Assembly: GCF_000725385.1 (NCBI RefSeq)
Contig: NZ_CP008884.1
Span: forward strand, 372,001-436,000
Source: Dyella japonica A8
Lineage (GTDB): Bacteria; Pseudomonadota; Gammaproteobacteria; Xanthomonadales; Rhodanobacteraceae
Direction of reading: 5' to 3'
DNA length: 64,000 bases
Part shown: positions 34,502 to 43,887 of the stretch, piece by piece
How the letters are laid out: every line of letters begins with the position of its first letter
Numbering within the stretch: the first letter of the stretch is position 1
Notes under the pieces: model-generated
Seen by the model: the letters and a program-made list of their open reading frames with translations, nothing else
Databases searched by the model: none
Told to the model about the DNA's origin: nothing
Program-made: the position numbers and the translations under genes

Positions 34502-35809
34502 ATGCTCGCCACGCTGCTCGCCGCCCTGCTCGCCGGTTCAGCCCCCGCCGCCGACTGCCACATCGGCGCTTATCGCCTCAGCGACGGCAGCACGCTGGAC
34601 ATCGCCCCCACGGACACCGACGCACTGCGCTGGCGGCACATCGACGGCAGCACCGGCAAGCTCACCCGCGCTGCCAACGACACGTGGACCAGCACGCTAG
34701 GCTGGACTGACCGCCCGGATGGCAAGGACGTCCGCTTCGTCGACTGCGCCAAGGGCAAGCTCAGCTTCGACGGCAAGTCGGGGCAGCGTATGCCGCTGCA
34801 GGTGCAGGAAACCAGCTTTGCCGGCGATGGCGGCACGCGGCTGGTGGGCCGCCTTATCCTGCCACCCGGCCAGGCGAAGGTCCCCGTGGTCGTGCTGGTG
34901 CACGGCGCGGAACACGACTCGGCGATGCAGTTCGACGCCATGCAGCGCGAGCTTCCCGCCCAGGGCGTCGGAGCGTTCGTGTATGACAAGCGCGGCACGG
35001 GCTCGTCCGCGGGTTCGTATACGCAGGACTACGGTGTGCTCGCCAGCGACGCCGTGGCGGCCGTCGCCGAGGCGCGTCGCCTGGCCGGCGCACGCGCCGG
35101 CCGCGTGGGCTACCGCGGCGGCAGCCAGGGTGGTTGGGTCGCGCCGCTGGCCGCGACGCGCACCAAGGTCGACTTCGTCATCGTCGGCTACGGCCTTGCC
35201 GTATCGCCGCTGGAAGAGGATCGCGAGGCGGTCGCACTGGATCTCAAGCTTAAGGGCTATGACCAGTCGGTAATCGACAAGGCCTGGGAGCTCTCCGATG
35301 CCATCGGCCTGGTCCTTTCCAGCAACCTCACCCAGGGCTTCGACCAGCTCGACGCGGCCAAGGCCAAGTACGGCAAGGAGCCCTGGTACAAGGACGTGCG
35401 CGGCGACTTCAGCTACATGGTGCTGCCGATGAGCGATGATGAGATTCGCGAAAAGGGCAAGGCATTCCTGTCGTGGAACGTGCCCTGGCATTACGACGCC
35501 ATGCCGGTGCTGGAGAAGCTCCAGACCCCGCAGCTGTGGGAACTGGGCGAAGACGACATCGATGCCCCGAGCGGGGAAACCCTGCGTCGTCTCGCGTCCC
35601 TGCAAGCCAAGGGACTGCCCATCACCACCGCCCTCTTCCCGCATGCCGAGCACGGCATGACCGAGTACGAAATGAAGGGCCGCGAGCGCGTCAGCACGCG
35701 GTATTCGGCGGGCTATATGCAGATGACCATCGATTATGCAAAGGGCACCTGGCATCCGCCGTATGGGGCAAGCAAGGTGGTGATGCCGGGAAACGCGGCG
35801 ACCCCGTAA
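34502..35809 (+). CDS. secreted alpha/beta hydrolase (peptidase S9/S15-like fold)
   Basis: A 435-residue protein with a signal peptide (LATLLAALLAGSAPAADC). The N-terminal 100 residues form a small beta domain. The hydrolase domain has VVVLVHGAEHD, FVYDKRGTGSSAGSY, the nucleophile elbow GYRGGSQGGWVAP and a C-terminal HAEHGMTEYE holding the likely His. It resembles the large family of exported bacterial esterases or peptidases without a known substrate. The start ATG at 34502 has GGGACACCC upstream. It is divergent from the GDPD gene. Confidence 0.87.
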   Translation: MLATLLAALLAGSAPAADCHIGAYRLSDGSTLDIAPTDTDALRWRHIDGSTGKLTRAANDTWTSTLGWTDRPDGKDVRFVDCAKGKLSFDGKSGQRMPLQVQETSFAGDGGTRLVGRLILPPGQAKVPVVVLVHGAEHDSAMQFDAMQRELPAQGVGAFVYDKRGTGSSAGSYTQDYGVLASDAVAAVAEARRLAGARAGRVGYRGGSQGGWVAPLAATRTKVDFVIVGYGLAVSPLEEDREAVALDLKLKGYDQSVIDKAWELSDAIGLVLSSNLTQGFDQLDAAKAKYGKEPWYKDVRGDFSYMVLPMSDDEIREKGKAFLSWNVPWHYDAMPVLEKLQTPQLWELGEDDIDAPSGETLRRLASLQAKGLPITTALFPHAEHGMTEYEMKGRERVSTRYSAGYMQMTIDYAKGTWHPPYGASKVVMPGNAATP

Positions 35810-35831
35810 CGCCACAACGCCCGCGACATCC

Positions 35832-35965
35832 TGTGGGAGCGCACCCTGTGCGCGACGCCAGCTCGCGAGGCGCATGAAGACACCGTCGCCGTGATCCTGT
35901 TTGGCGATGACCGACCACTGAGTTGAACATCATCGCCGCGGTCGCGCACAGGGTGCGCTCCCACA
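35832..35965. repeat. REP-like inverted repeat, GTGGGAGCGCACCC family, second copy
   Basis: TGTGGGAGCGCACCCTGTGC at the left and its complement at 35941-35965, with an 84 bp core, longer than the copy at 25333. It lies between the convergent hydrolase and TonB receptor genes. Confidence 0.85.
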
Positions 35966-36022
35966 AGGGCGGCGCCTTCGCGGCGACACGGCCGAGGCCG
36001 TGCCACCACGTTCAACCATCGA

Positions 36023-38353
36023 TCAGAACTTCACATCCAGCGTCAGGAACCCCTGCCGCGGCGCGCTGGCATGGAAGGCCAGCGCGCGGCCCGCCGGGTC
36101 GGCATTGGTGAACGCGGTGAGGTTGGACGCATAGCGCTTGTCGGTGAGGTTGGTGACGTTGAGCGAGAGCTTCACATCGGTCAGGCCGTACACCTTGCCG
36201 AAGTCGTAACCCGCGCCGAAGTCGAACGACGTGTAGCCACCGAAGCCCTGGTCGTTGGTGTAGGTGTAGTAGCGCGTACCGGTGTACTTGCCGCGCAGGC
36301 CGACGTTCCATGGGCCATACACCCAGCTGATCTCGCTGGCGAACAGCTTGTTGGGCGTGTCCACCGTCACCTTGCCCCGGGTCGGCACGGTCACGCCGTT
36401 CTGCTGGTAGTTGTCGTCGTAGGTGGAGCGGTTGAACGACGCGGAGTTGTACCACTCGAAGTGCGCGAACGGCTTCCAGATGAAGGTGAACTCCGCACCG
36501 TGGCTGCTCACCGAGCCCACGTTGTAGAAGCGCGTGGTGCACAGCGGCGTGGTGCCCTGCTGGATGCTCGGGCAGGGGTTGAGCGACAGCAGTCGGTTGT
36601 CGAACTTCACGTCATACGCGGCAACGGATGCCTCGAACTCGCGCTGCACCACGCGGTAGCCGCCTTCGATGGTGCGCGACTGTTCCGGCTTGAGGTTGCC
36701 CTGCGTGGCATTGAACGCCGACTGCGTCACCAGCAGCGGGCCGCTGGCGCCGCCGCCCTGGAACGCGGCGATGTTCTTCGCGTATGACAGGAACACTTCC
36801 TGACCCGCGCCCAATTGGTAACCGATGCCGGCTTCCGGCAGCAGCGCCTTGCTGGCGTTGAGACGGCCGTTGGCCACGGGTGCTTCCACCGCCACGCCAG
36901 GCACTTCCTGTGCGCTCATGCTCACGTGCGGGCTCTTCACGCCCACGTCGATGCTGAGGCGGTCATCCAGCAGCTTGAAGCTGTCCTGCAGGTAAGCCTG
37001 GCGCGTGATGATGGTGTACTTCTGGTAGAACAGGCGACGGTTCGGATCGCTCAGGTAGTTGTCGTCGTTGACCGGGCCGGTGATCCAGTAGAAGTTGCGC
37101 TGCACCGAGTGGTGGTTGTTCTCGTACCACACGCCGCCTTCCACGTGGTGGCCGCCGATATCCCACGTCGCCGACGCGATCGCGCCATTGCGGTTGATGG
37201 TGTAGTTGGTGCTGCGGATGGAGATGGGCACTTCCTGCGCCGTGCCCGGGTACGACGGCTGGCCCGGCGCCCACCAGTGGCCCTGGCCACCGTTCTCGTG
37301 GTGGTAGACCTGGGCGTGCAAGGTCACCGTGTCGCTGGGGAAGAAGTCGCCGGCGAGGTAGTACAAGTCATCGCGACGCAGCGCGCGGCTCTGGTAGTAG
37401 GCATCGTCGATGTTGTCCACGCCGCCGGAGAACGCACAGCGCGCGTCACGCTGGCCGCCCTTGGTGTAGATGGGCGCGCAGTACGCGGCGGACACCGCGC
37501 GCTGCCAGTCCGGCGCATACAGGTTCCAGTCCCAGCCCAGGCCGCGTGCCATGCCGCTCTTGGACAGGTAGGCGTAGTCGGCCTGCGAGGTGCGCGAGTT
37601 GTCGGCGTAGGCGGTGATCTTGCCGCCGTCGAACTGGTACACCGCCTTGGTGTTGAACTGCTTGGTGGTGGTCGGCGACGCCGGCGGCGCCCACATGTCG
37701 GCGGTGGCGCGAATGCCGGACACGTACATCGAGAAGCCGTGGTAGTCGCCCGAGTCCAGGCGCAGGTAGGTGCGGCGGTTCTGGTCGCTGCCGAAGGTCT
37801 GGCTGACGCGGCCGCCGAACGTGATCGACGGATCGTCGGTGTAGTACTGGGCGGTGCCGCCGAGATTGCTGGTGGACGCGGTGCCCAGGCTGCCGATGCC
37901 CGAGGCCAGTTCCACGCCGCCGAAATTTTCCGCCAGCATGGCGCGGCTGATGTTGAGGCCGTTGTAGTTGCCGTAAGCATTGTCGCCCAGCGGCAAGCCA
38001 TCCAGCGTGTAACCCAGGCGCACGGTATTGAAGCCACGCAGGCTGATGGTCTGCGATTCCTCGTTGGCGCCGAACGCGTCGTTGGACTGCACGTTCACGC
38101 CCGGGATGCGGTTGAGCACCTTCTGGATGCTGGTGCCGGCCGGCAATACCTTGGTGTCCTGCACGGTGACGCGCTGCACCTGGCGGGTTTCGCCCTGGCC
38201 GATCACCGAGATGCTTTCCAGGTTCTTCGCGCCATCCGCGCTGGCTGACGCGGCGGCGCCGTCAGCGGGCTGCGGATTCTCGGCGGCGAAAGCGCTGGGC
38301 AACAAAACGACCAAGGCCGCCGCAACAGCGGCAGCGAGCACGTGCTTCTTCAT
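36023..38353 (-). CDS. TonB-dependent outer-membrane receptor, paralogue
   Basis: A 776-residue receptor. Signal peptide KKHVLAAAVAAALVVLLPSAFA. The plug contains ETRQVQRVTVQDTKVLPAGT, LNRIPGVNVQ and ISLRGFNTVRLGYTLDGLPLGD. The barrel ends GFLTLDVKF with terminal Phe. It shares about the same block layout as the receptor at 29760-32066, including GDYHGFSMYVS in the barrel, so the two are duplicates. No TonB box is obvious at the mature N terminus. Neighbouring phosphatase and phosphodiesterase genes hint at organophosphate-related ligands, an inference only. Confidence 0.94.
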   Translation of the reverse strand: MKKHVLAAAVAAALVVLLPSAFAAENPQPADGAAASASADGAKNLESISVIGQGETRQVQRVTVQDTKVLPAGTSIQKVLNRIPGVNVQSNDAFGANEESQTISLRGFNTVRLGYTLDGLPLGDNAYGNYNGLNISRAMLAENFGGVELASGIGSLGTASTSNLGGTAQYYTDDPSITFGGRVSQTFGSDQNRRTYLRLDSGDYHGFSMYVSGIRATADMWAPPASPTTTKQFNTKAVYQFDGGKITAYADNSRTSQADYAYLSKSGMARGLGWDWNLYAPDWQRAVSAAYCAPIYTKGGQRDARCAFSGGVDNIDDAYYQSRALRRDDLYYLAGDFFPSDTVTLHAQVYHHENGGQGHWWAPGQPSYPGTAQEVPISIRSTNYTINRNGAIASATWDIGGHHVEGGVWYENNHHSVQRNFYWITGPVNDDNYLSDPNRRLFYQKYTIITRQAYLQDSFKLLDDRLSIDVGVKSPHVSMSAQEVPGVAVEAPVANGRLNASKALLPEAGIGYQLGAGQEVFLSYAKNIAAFQGGGASGPLLVTQSAFNATQGNLKPEQSRTIEGGYRVVQREFEASVAAYDVKFDNRLLSLNPCPSIQQGTTPLCTTRFYNVGSVSSHGAEFTFIWKPFAHFEWYNSASFNRSTYDDNYQQNGVTVPTRGKVTVDTPNKLFASEISWVYGPWNVGLRGKYTGTRYYTYTNDQGFGGYTSFDFGAGYDFGKVYGLTDVKLSLNVTNLTDKRYASNLTAFTNADPAGRALAFHASAPRQGFLTLDVKF

Positions 38354-38418
38354 TGAGCGTGAACTCCGGGGGATGGGGAATCCGCGTGCAGCGGATACCC
38401 CGATCCTGCGGGCGTCGT

Positions 38419-38447
38419 GTGAAATTACGTTTACATGAAAATTTCAC
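38419..38447. promoter_or_regulatory. inverted repeat upstream of the second TonB receptor gene
   Basis: GTGAAATT-N13-AATTTCAC, 66 bp upstream of the start codon in an AT-rich island. It is a candidate operator; no regulator is assigned. It does not match the standard Pho box or Fur box. Confidence 0.4.
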
Positions 38448-38530
38448 GCGTCAGCTTCGTGAAGACTTGCGTGGGTGTGGCCGGCTCGCCATGCCCTTTC
38501 CTCCACGCATTCCCCTCTGCGTACATTTCC

Positions 38531-38683
38531 CTCACCGTCATCCCCGCCTCACCGTCATCCCCTCCTCACCGTCATCCCCTCCTCACCGTCATCCCCGCGA
38601 AAGCGGGGATCCAGTGCCTTTTTAGGCGCACGGCTAGAACGAAAGACGCTGGATCCCCGCTTTCGCGGGGATGACGGTGAGGG
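38531..38683. repeat. palindromic repeat with amplified left arm
   Basis: The left arm CTCACCGTCATCCCC is repeated four times with a 17 bp period (38531, 38548, 38565, 38582). It then continues into the full arm with GCGAAAGCGGGG and a core. The right arm CGCGGGGATGACGGTGAG ends at about 38683. It fills most of the 430 bp spacer between the receptor and phosphatase genes, which holds no gene. Confidence 0.85.
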
Positions 38684-38784
38684 GGAGCGGGAGTGGTGGC
38701 ACACGCGGAGACGCGGACGCGGACGCGCACGCCGCGCGCCACGCACCTGCGAAATGTTTTGGCCCTTTCGAGCCCTCGCCACCT

Positions 38785-40530
38785 TCACCGCACCGCCGGC
38801 AATCCCACCTGCTGCAACCACGCCTGATACGTCGGCCGATCCACCGGCACACCCTCTTTGTTGCAACTGCCCAGCTTGCACAGCTCGTCGCGCAGACGCG
38901 GCGTGTGCTGAACGATCACATGGAAGATCACGTTCTGCTCCAGCTCGCCATGGAACGCTGCCGCGCCGGGACCGTTGGCGAAGATCGCCACGTCCTCGCC
39001 ACCATGCGTCTCGGCCTTCATCGGCAGGATGGATTCCTGCATGTAGTCGGGGTCGCTGGTCTTCACCCTGGCAAGGTCGGGGCGACCCTTGGTGGCATAC
39101 GAGTACTCATGCGCGCTGTGCGGGAAGGTCTTGCTGCCTTCCGGCTGTGTATCGCTGGCACCGGTGTAGCCCGGGCCGTTGGCAAAACCCAGCGTGGTGT
39201 ACGGCTTGCCGGCGGCATCGCGCGCGAGGCCTGCGCCGCCTTCCTCGTCGTAGCTGTCGTTGTGGCCCTGCACCAGGCCGAGGATGTCGTTGCCGCGCCT
39301 GGGGTAACCGGCGAAGGTCATGGTGTGGCTGTGGTCGGCCGTCACCACGATCAGGGTGTCGCGCGGATCGGTGTGCTGCAGCGCGGCCTCTACGGCGTCG
39401 GCCATGGCGATGGTTTCGTCCAGCGCGCGATAGGCATTGCCGGCGTGTAGCGCATGGTCGATGCGACCGCCTTCCACCATCAGGAAGAAACCGTTGGGGT
39501 TCTGCTTGAGCACATCGATGGCGCTGGCGGTCATCTGCGCCAGGCTGGGCTCGTCGAGCTTGTCGTTGACGCGCTCGTGCTCGTAGCTGAGGTGCGAGGC
39601 GTTGAACAGGCCCAGCACCTGCTTCGTGCGCGCAAGGTCCAGCGATTTCAGCTGCTGGCCGCTCCACACATAGGCGCCATCGGGATGTCGGCGCTTCCAT
39701 TCACCGATAAGGTCGCGCCCATCCAGGCGCTGGCCGACCTTGCCCTGCTCCACCGGATCGTCCTCGCCGGCGAGCATGAACTCCGTGCGCCCACCGCCCA
39801 TCGCCACGGTGAGGCCGTTGCCGGGGAAGTCGATGAGCTGTGCGGCGAAATCCTTGCAACCCTGTGCCTTGGCATCGGCGGTGAGATCGGCGTCGACTTC
39901 CCAGTTGCGCTCCGGCAGATGGCCGTATGTCGCCGCTGGCGTGGCGTGGGTGATGCGCGTGGTGGTGATGGCTCCCGTGCTCATGCCGGCGGCTGAAGCG
40001 AGTTCCAGCGTGCTCACCAGTTCCTGTCCATGCGAGGCGGTGCAATCCTGGCGGCGTGGCACCTGCGACACGCCGATGAAGCCGGCGCGCGTCTTCACGC
40101 CGCTCATGATCGCCGTCATGGTGCCGGCCGAATCGGGCGTCTGCTGGTCCGTTTCATAGGTGCGGCTCAGGGCGCTGAAGGGAAAGCGCTCGAAGCTCAT
40201 GCGGTAGCTTTCGCCATCCACGCCCTTCAGCTGCCCCGCGCGCACATGGGCCGCCGCAATGGTCGGCAGGCTCATGCCATCGCCGAGGAAGACAATGACG
40301 TTCTTCGCGCGCTGGGTGCCACTGTTCGATTGCGCCGACAGCTGTGCCGCGGATGCCGCGCCCTGGCGGAACCACCACGGCGGGGTCTCACCATCGGGAC
40401 GCGGGATGGCCGGCACGTCGATGGCGGCCGTGGCTGCGGGAGGCGTGACGGCCTGGCCCGCGCAGGCGCCGAGCAGCGAGAAGGAAGCAAGCAACGTGGC
40501 GCGGCGCGCCAGCGGCGAGGGACGGAACAT
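38785..40530 (-). CDS. alkaline phosphatase, lipoprotein form (PhoA superfamily)
   Basis: A 581-residue phosphomonoesterase. A lipobox LLGAC puts the anchor Cys at 23. The metal and nucleophile motifs are VIVFLGDGMSLPT (Asp 84) and QTPDSAGTMTA (Ser 134), then MVEGGRIDHALHAGN, VVTADHSHTM and KAETHGGEDVAIFANGP. The layout is closer to eukaryotic-type and Vibrio/Shewanella-type enzymes than to E. coli PhoA. It releases phosphate from organic esters at the cell surface and would act after the nearby glycerophosphodiesterase. Confidence 0.94.
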   Translation of the reverse strand: MFRPSPLARRATLLASFSLLGACAGQAVTPPAATAAIDVPAIPRPDGETPPWWFRQGAASAAQLSAQSNSGTQRAKNVIVFLGDGMSLPTIAAAHVRAGQLKGVDGESYRMSFERFPFSALSRTYETDQQTPDSAGTMTAIMSGVKTRAGFIGVSQVPRRQDCTASHGQELVSTLELASAAGMSTGAITTTRITHATPAATYGHLPERNWEVDADLTADAKAQGCKDFAAQLIDFPGNGLTVAMGGGRTEFMLAGEDDPVEQGKVGQRLDGRDLIGEWKRRHPDGAYVWSGQQLKSLDLARTKQVLGLFNASHLSYEHERVNDKLDEPSLAQMTASAIDVLKQNPNGFFLMVEGGRIDHALHAGNAYRALDETIAMADAVEAALQHTDPRDTLIVVTADHSHTMTFAGYPRRGNDILGLVQGHNDSYDEEGGAGLARDAAGKPYTTLGFANGPGYTGASDTQPEGSKTFPHSAHEYSYATKGRPDLARVKTSDPDYMQESILPMKAETHGGEDVAIFANGPGAAAFHGELEQNVIFHVIVQHTPRLRDELCKLGSCNKEGVPVDRPTYQAWLQQVGLPAVR

Positions 40531-40637
40531 CGGCTACCCCTTGGTCGATAGATGTCGCACGGACGAACCATCGATCCTACCGTGCCCGCAAGAACTTGCT
40601 GTGACAGCGCCGTGGCGGACTGCGCTAGCCTGCCGCC

Positions 40638-41666
40638 ATGAACCGTCGCGTGCTTCCGCTGGCCTGCCTCGCATGGATGATCGCCACCGCATCGGCCGGC
40701 GAGGCACCCACGGGCACGCTCAACGACGTCGTGTTCTCGCGCTATGGCGACTACTCGAGCAGCGCGGAACTGGCACGCCGGCTGGTTACGCCGCTCAATG
40801 CGTGGCGCCTGCAGCAGCAGGCGGCGGCCAATGGCATGGCCATCGCCGACCAGCCGGTGGACCTGGCACGCGAGCGCTTCGCCATGTACGTGCCTGCGCA
40901 GGCACCGCCGGATGGCTACGCACTGCTGGTCTTCGTGCCGCCCTGGGACGAAGCGAGGGTGCCGCCCAGCTGGACACCGGTGCTGGACCGCCACGGCATG
41001 ATCCTCGTCACCGCCGCCAACATCGGCAACGACACCAGCCTGCTGGACCGGCGCGATCCGGTGTCGCTGCTCGCCGCCATCAATGTCATGGCGGGCTATC
41101 GCGTGAATCCGCAGCGCGTGTACGTCGGGGGTCTTTCCGGTGGTTCCCGCGTGGCGCAGCGACTGGCGCTGGGTTATCCGGACCTGTTCCACGGCGCGCT
41201 GCTGAATGCCGGCAGCGACCCCCTCGGCAAGACCATACCGCTGCCGCCGGCCTCCTTGCTGGAACAGTTCCAGGCGGGCACGCACGTGGTCTTCCTGACC
41301 GGGCAGATGGATGCGAGCAACCTGGCGTCGGACCGCGTGAGCCGGCAGTCACTGCGCGACTGGTGCGTCGATGACATCGTCACACGGGAGATGCCATGGA
41401 AGGGCCACGCGCTGGCCGAGCCTGCAGCGCTGGACTACGCGCTGACCTCGCTGGAAGCATCGCACGCGCCGGACGCGGCGAAACTCACGGCCTGCCGCTC
41501 AGGCATCAGCGCCAGCCTGGACGACGACCTGGCCAAGGCGACCGCGGCACTGGATGCCGGCCACGCCGACGAAGCAAGGAAACGGCTGGAGGCGATCGAC
41601 CAACGCTACGGCGGCCTTGCCGCACCGCGCAGCGTGGCGCTGGCGGCGCGACTGGCCAAGCCCTAG
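40638..41666 (+). CDS. secreted alpha/beta hydrolase (PHB depolymerase-like esterase)
   Basis: A 342-residue exported protein (signal MNRRVLPLACLAWMIATASA). The hydrolase core shows YALLVFVPPWDEARVP, RVYVGGLSGGSRVAQRLAL (Ser about 167) and a C-terminal MPWKGHALAEPAALDYAL with the likely His. It is similar in layout to Dienelactone/PHB-depolymerase esterases. The last 60 residues form a helical TPR-like tail (AALDAGHADEARKRLEAIDQ). Its stop codon overlaps that of the convergent DUF2252 gene in the shared tetranucleotide CTAG. Confidence 0.82.
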   Translation: MNRRVLPLACLAWMIATASAGEAPTGTLNDVVFSRYGDYSSSAELARRLVTPLNAWRLQQQAAANGMAIADQPVDLARERFAMYVPAQAPPDGYALLVFVPPWDEARVPPSWTPVLDRHGMILVTAANIGNDTSLLDRRDPVSLLAAINVMAGYRVNPQRVYVGGLSGGSRVAQRLALGYPDLFHGALLNAGSDPLGKTIPLPPASLLEQFQAGTHVVFLTGQMDASNLASDRVSRQSLRDWCVDDIVTREMPWKGHALAEPAALDYALTSLEASHAPDAAKLTACRSGISASLDDDLAKATAALDAGHADEARKRLEAIDQRYGGLAAPRSVALAARLAKP

Positions 41667-43135
41667 CTGAGCGTCGCCGCCTCCAGACGGCCGGCGCGCA
41701 CCGCCTTCACCAGCGCCTCGTGATCGCGTTCGTTCTGCACGGCGTAGGCCACTGAGAACGAGGTGATGGCATCGGCGAACGCATCGCTCTTGCCCAGGTA
41801 GGCCGACAGCAGCACGGCGTCGCCCGATCGCGCATGCGCGCGGGCCAGCGCGTGCGCGCACAGGCGGCCGTAACGGCGCAGGTTGGGCACGCGCATCACT
41901 TCGACCTGCGGCGAGATTTTCGCGTCACGCAGCTGGCGCACGTAGAACTGCCGCCTTGGCCCTTGCGTCCAGCCAAGGAACATGTCGCTGGCCGACTGCA
42001 TCAGCCGCTGGCCCGCCACGACGCGTTGCCCGTGGTGTTTATAGGGGCTGAGCCCCACGAACGGCTCGATCACCGACTGCCGTGCTTCCTTGAACTGCAG
42101 GAACAGCGGGTCGCCGTTGCCCGACACCAGCAGAATGATGCCGCAATAGGTGCCCACACTGCCCACGCCCACCACTTTCACCGCCGAATCCACGGGCGCG
42201 AAGCGGTCGAGCAGGACGCGGCGCTCCGGCAGCAGCGTCTCGCGGTAATAGTCGTAGGCCTGCTGGCGCTCCTCCTCCGACACGTGATTGTGCACGTCGT
42301 TGTCGTGATAGATCAGCGGCGGCTCGTCCTGGATGCGCGGCGGCGAGCCGCCCGCCACGGTGAGCTTGATGAATTCCTTGGTATGCGCGGTGTACTCGAC
42401 CGCCTTGCGCACGCTCTTGGTGGCAAGCTTCCGCATCTCCTCGTCCTGCATGCGGTCGATGACGTCCTGCAGGTCGATGTGGTCGTACCACGCCTCGAGC
42501 AGCGGCATCTCGGCATAGCCGGCAAGACGCTCCCGGTAGGCGGTCGCGGCGGCCCAGGCGATGTCCCTGGCGTCATCGGCGTTGAAGCCATTGGCCTGCG
42601 CAGCCACCACCAGGCTGGCGCACAGGCGCTTGACGTCCCACTCCCACGGGCCGATGGCCGTCTCGTCGAAATCGTTGATGTCGAACACGAGCTTGCGCTC
42701 GGGCGTGGCGAAGCCGCCGAAGTTGACCAGATGGCAGTCACCGCAGATCTGCAGGTGGACGCCCGTGCTCGCCGTGGTGGCGAGGTCGCCCGCCATGACC
42801 GCCGCCGCGCCGCGGTAGAAGGCAAACGGCGAGGCCATCATGCGCGCGTTGCGTATCGGCACCAGCGAAGGAACGCGTCCCTGCGAGGACTGGATAAGCA
42901 CCTCCACGGGATCGACGCGGTTCTTCGGTGCCTTCCAGCCACCCAGCGACTTGCGCGGCACCTTCTCGCGGATCGCCTTGGCCATGGCCTCGCGTTCCCT
43001 GGGACTCTTGAGCAGTGTCGCCTGCGACAGTGGCCCCTCCTGCTGCGGGGCATGTGCGTGGGCAACGTCCTTGCCCGCCTTCGCGGGGCGCTTGCGCGTT
43101 ACACGGGGAGCCTGCTCATCTGTCGTCGTCGACAT
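41663..43135 (-). CDS. DUF2252 family protein (kinase-like fold)
   Basis: A 490-residue cytosolic protein. The diagnostic DUF2252 blocks are SPFAFYRGAAAVMAGDLA, GVHLQICGDCHLVNFGGFATPERKLVFDINDFDET, GPWEWDVKRL and SVGTYCGIILLVSGNGDPLFLQFKEA. The HLxNFG and DxNDFDE motifs resemble the catalytic and metal loops of aminoglycoside-phosphotransferase-like kinases, so a kinase activity is possible but unproven. The start ATG at 43135 has GAGGTGGAAACC upstream. The N-terminal 60 residues are basic and probably disordered. Confidence 0.93.
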   Translation of the reverse strand: MSTTTDEQAPRVTRKRPAKAGKDVAHAHAPQQEGPLSQATLLKSPREREAMAKAIREKVPRKSLGGWKAPKNRVDPVEVLIQSSQGRVPSLVPIRNARMMASPFAFYRGAAAVMAGDLATTASTGVHLQICGDCHLVNFGGFATPERKLVFDINDFDETAIGPWEWDVKRLCASLVVAAQANGFNADDARDIAWAAATAYRERLAGYAEMPLLEAWYDHIDLQDVIDRMQDEEMRKLATKSVRKAVEYTAHTKEFIKLTVAGGSPPRIQDEPPLIYHDNDVHNHVSEEERQQAYDYYRETLLPERRVLLDRFAPVDSAVKVVGVGSVGTYCGIILLVSGNGDPLFLQFKEARQSVIEPFVGLSPYKHHGQRVVAGQRLMQSASDMFLGWTQGPRRQFYVRQLRDAKISPQVEVMRVPNLRRYGRLCAHALARAHARSGDAVLLSAYLGKSDAFADAITSFSVAYAVQNERDHEALVKAVRAGRLEAATLS

Positions 43136-43285
43136 GGTTTCCACCTCGCGAGGAACGTACCAGGGCCAATGAAATCACATCAGCGGTTCATTTGACGCCC
43201 ACCACTTCCCAAGGGGAACAGAAAAAATACCTATGCCGGCCCATGGACGCCGTTCGCCGCGGGCCACGCCGCTGGGTCGACCTGC

Positions 43286-43316
43286 AAAAAAAGGGGTGAC
43301 GCGAGCGTCACCCCTT
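43286..43316 (-). terminator. intrinsic terminator of the hsp20 gene
   Basis: On the minus strand AAGGGGTGACG-CTCG-CGTCACCCC is followed by TTTTTTT. It begins about 32 bases past the stop of the small heat-shock gene. Confidence 0.92.
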
Positions 43317-43347
43317 CGTGCCATCGGCGGAAGTCCCCTGCCTGCGA

Positions 43348-43806
43348 TCAGGCAGCCTGGCTGTGGATCTGCGTCGCCGGCGCGGCCGTTTGGCCGATCT
43401 CGACGCGGCGCAGCTTGTACGCCTCGGGAATCTCGCGCTTGAGGTCGATCACCAGCAGGCCGTTCTCCATCTGCGCGCCGGTCACCAGCATGTGGTCGGC
43501 CAGCTCGAAGCGGCGGTTGAACGGACGGTTGGCGATGCCACGGTGCAGCACTTCGCCTTCCTGTTCGCCCTTGCGCTCGCCGGTCACGGTGAGCATGTTG
43601 CCCTGCACGGTGATGTTGATGTCCTCGCGGCTGAAACCGGCCACCGCCATGGTGATGCGGTACTTGTCCTCGCTCAGCTTCACCGAGTCGAACGGGGGCC
43701 AGTTGTCGTTCGACTGTGTGCGGGCAGCCGCCTCGAGCAGGTCGAACACGCGGTCGTAGCCGATGCTGGAACGATGCAGCGGCGAGAAATCCAGAACAGT
43801 ACGCAT
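43348..43806 (-). CDS. small heat shock protein, Hsp20/IbpA family
   Basis: A 152-residue alpha-crystallin chaperone that holds unfolded proteins. It begins MRTVLDFSPLHRSSIGYDRV, the IbpA-type N terminus. The alpha-crystallin domain runs from about YRITMAVAGFSREDINITVQGNMLTVTGER to MENGLLVIDLKREIPE. The start is the ATG at 43806, nine bases after GGAG; an ATG at 43812 lies too close to that site. A sigma-32-like promoter and a possible RNA thermometer lie upstream. Confidence 0.95.
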   Translation of the reverse strand: MRTVLDFSPLHRSSIGYDRVFDLLEAAARTQSNDNWPPFDSVKLSEDKYRITMAVAGFSREDINITVQGNMLTVTGERKGEQEGEVLHRGIANRPFNRRFELADHMLVTGAQMENGLLVIDLKREIPEAYKLRRVEIGQTAAPATQIHSQAA

Positions 43807-43887
43807 AACCATATTCTCCGATGAGCAACAGGTAGACGCCGCGCGACATGCAGCGGCGCACCGGCCCCGAAGCGACCGGTGGCAGGG

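Noticed and set aside
38400..38450. Pho box upstream of the second TonB receptor gene
   Set aside because: Two TGTCA-type half-sites with 11 bp period are not present; only an unrelated inverted repeat is seen.
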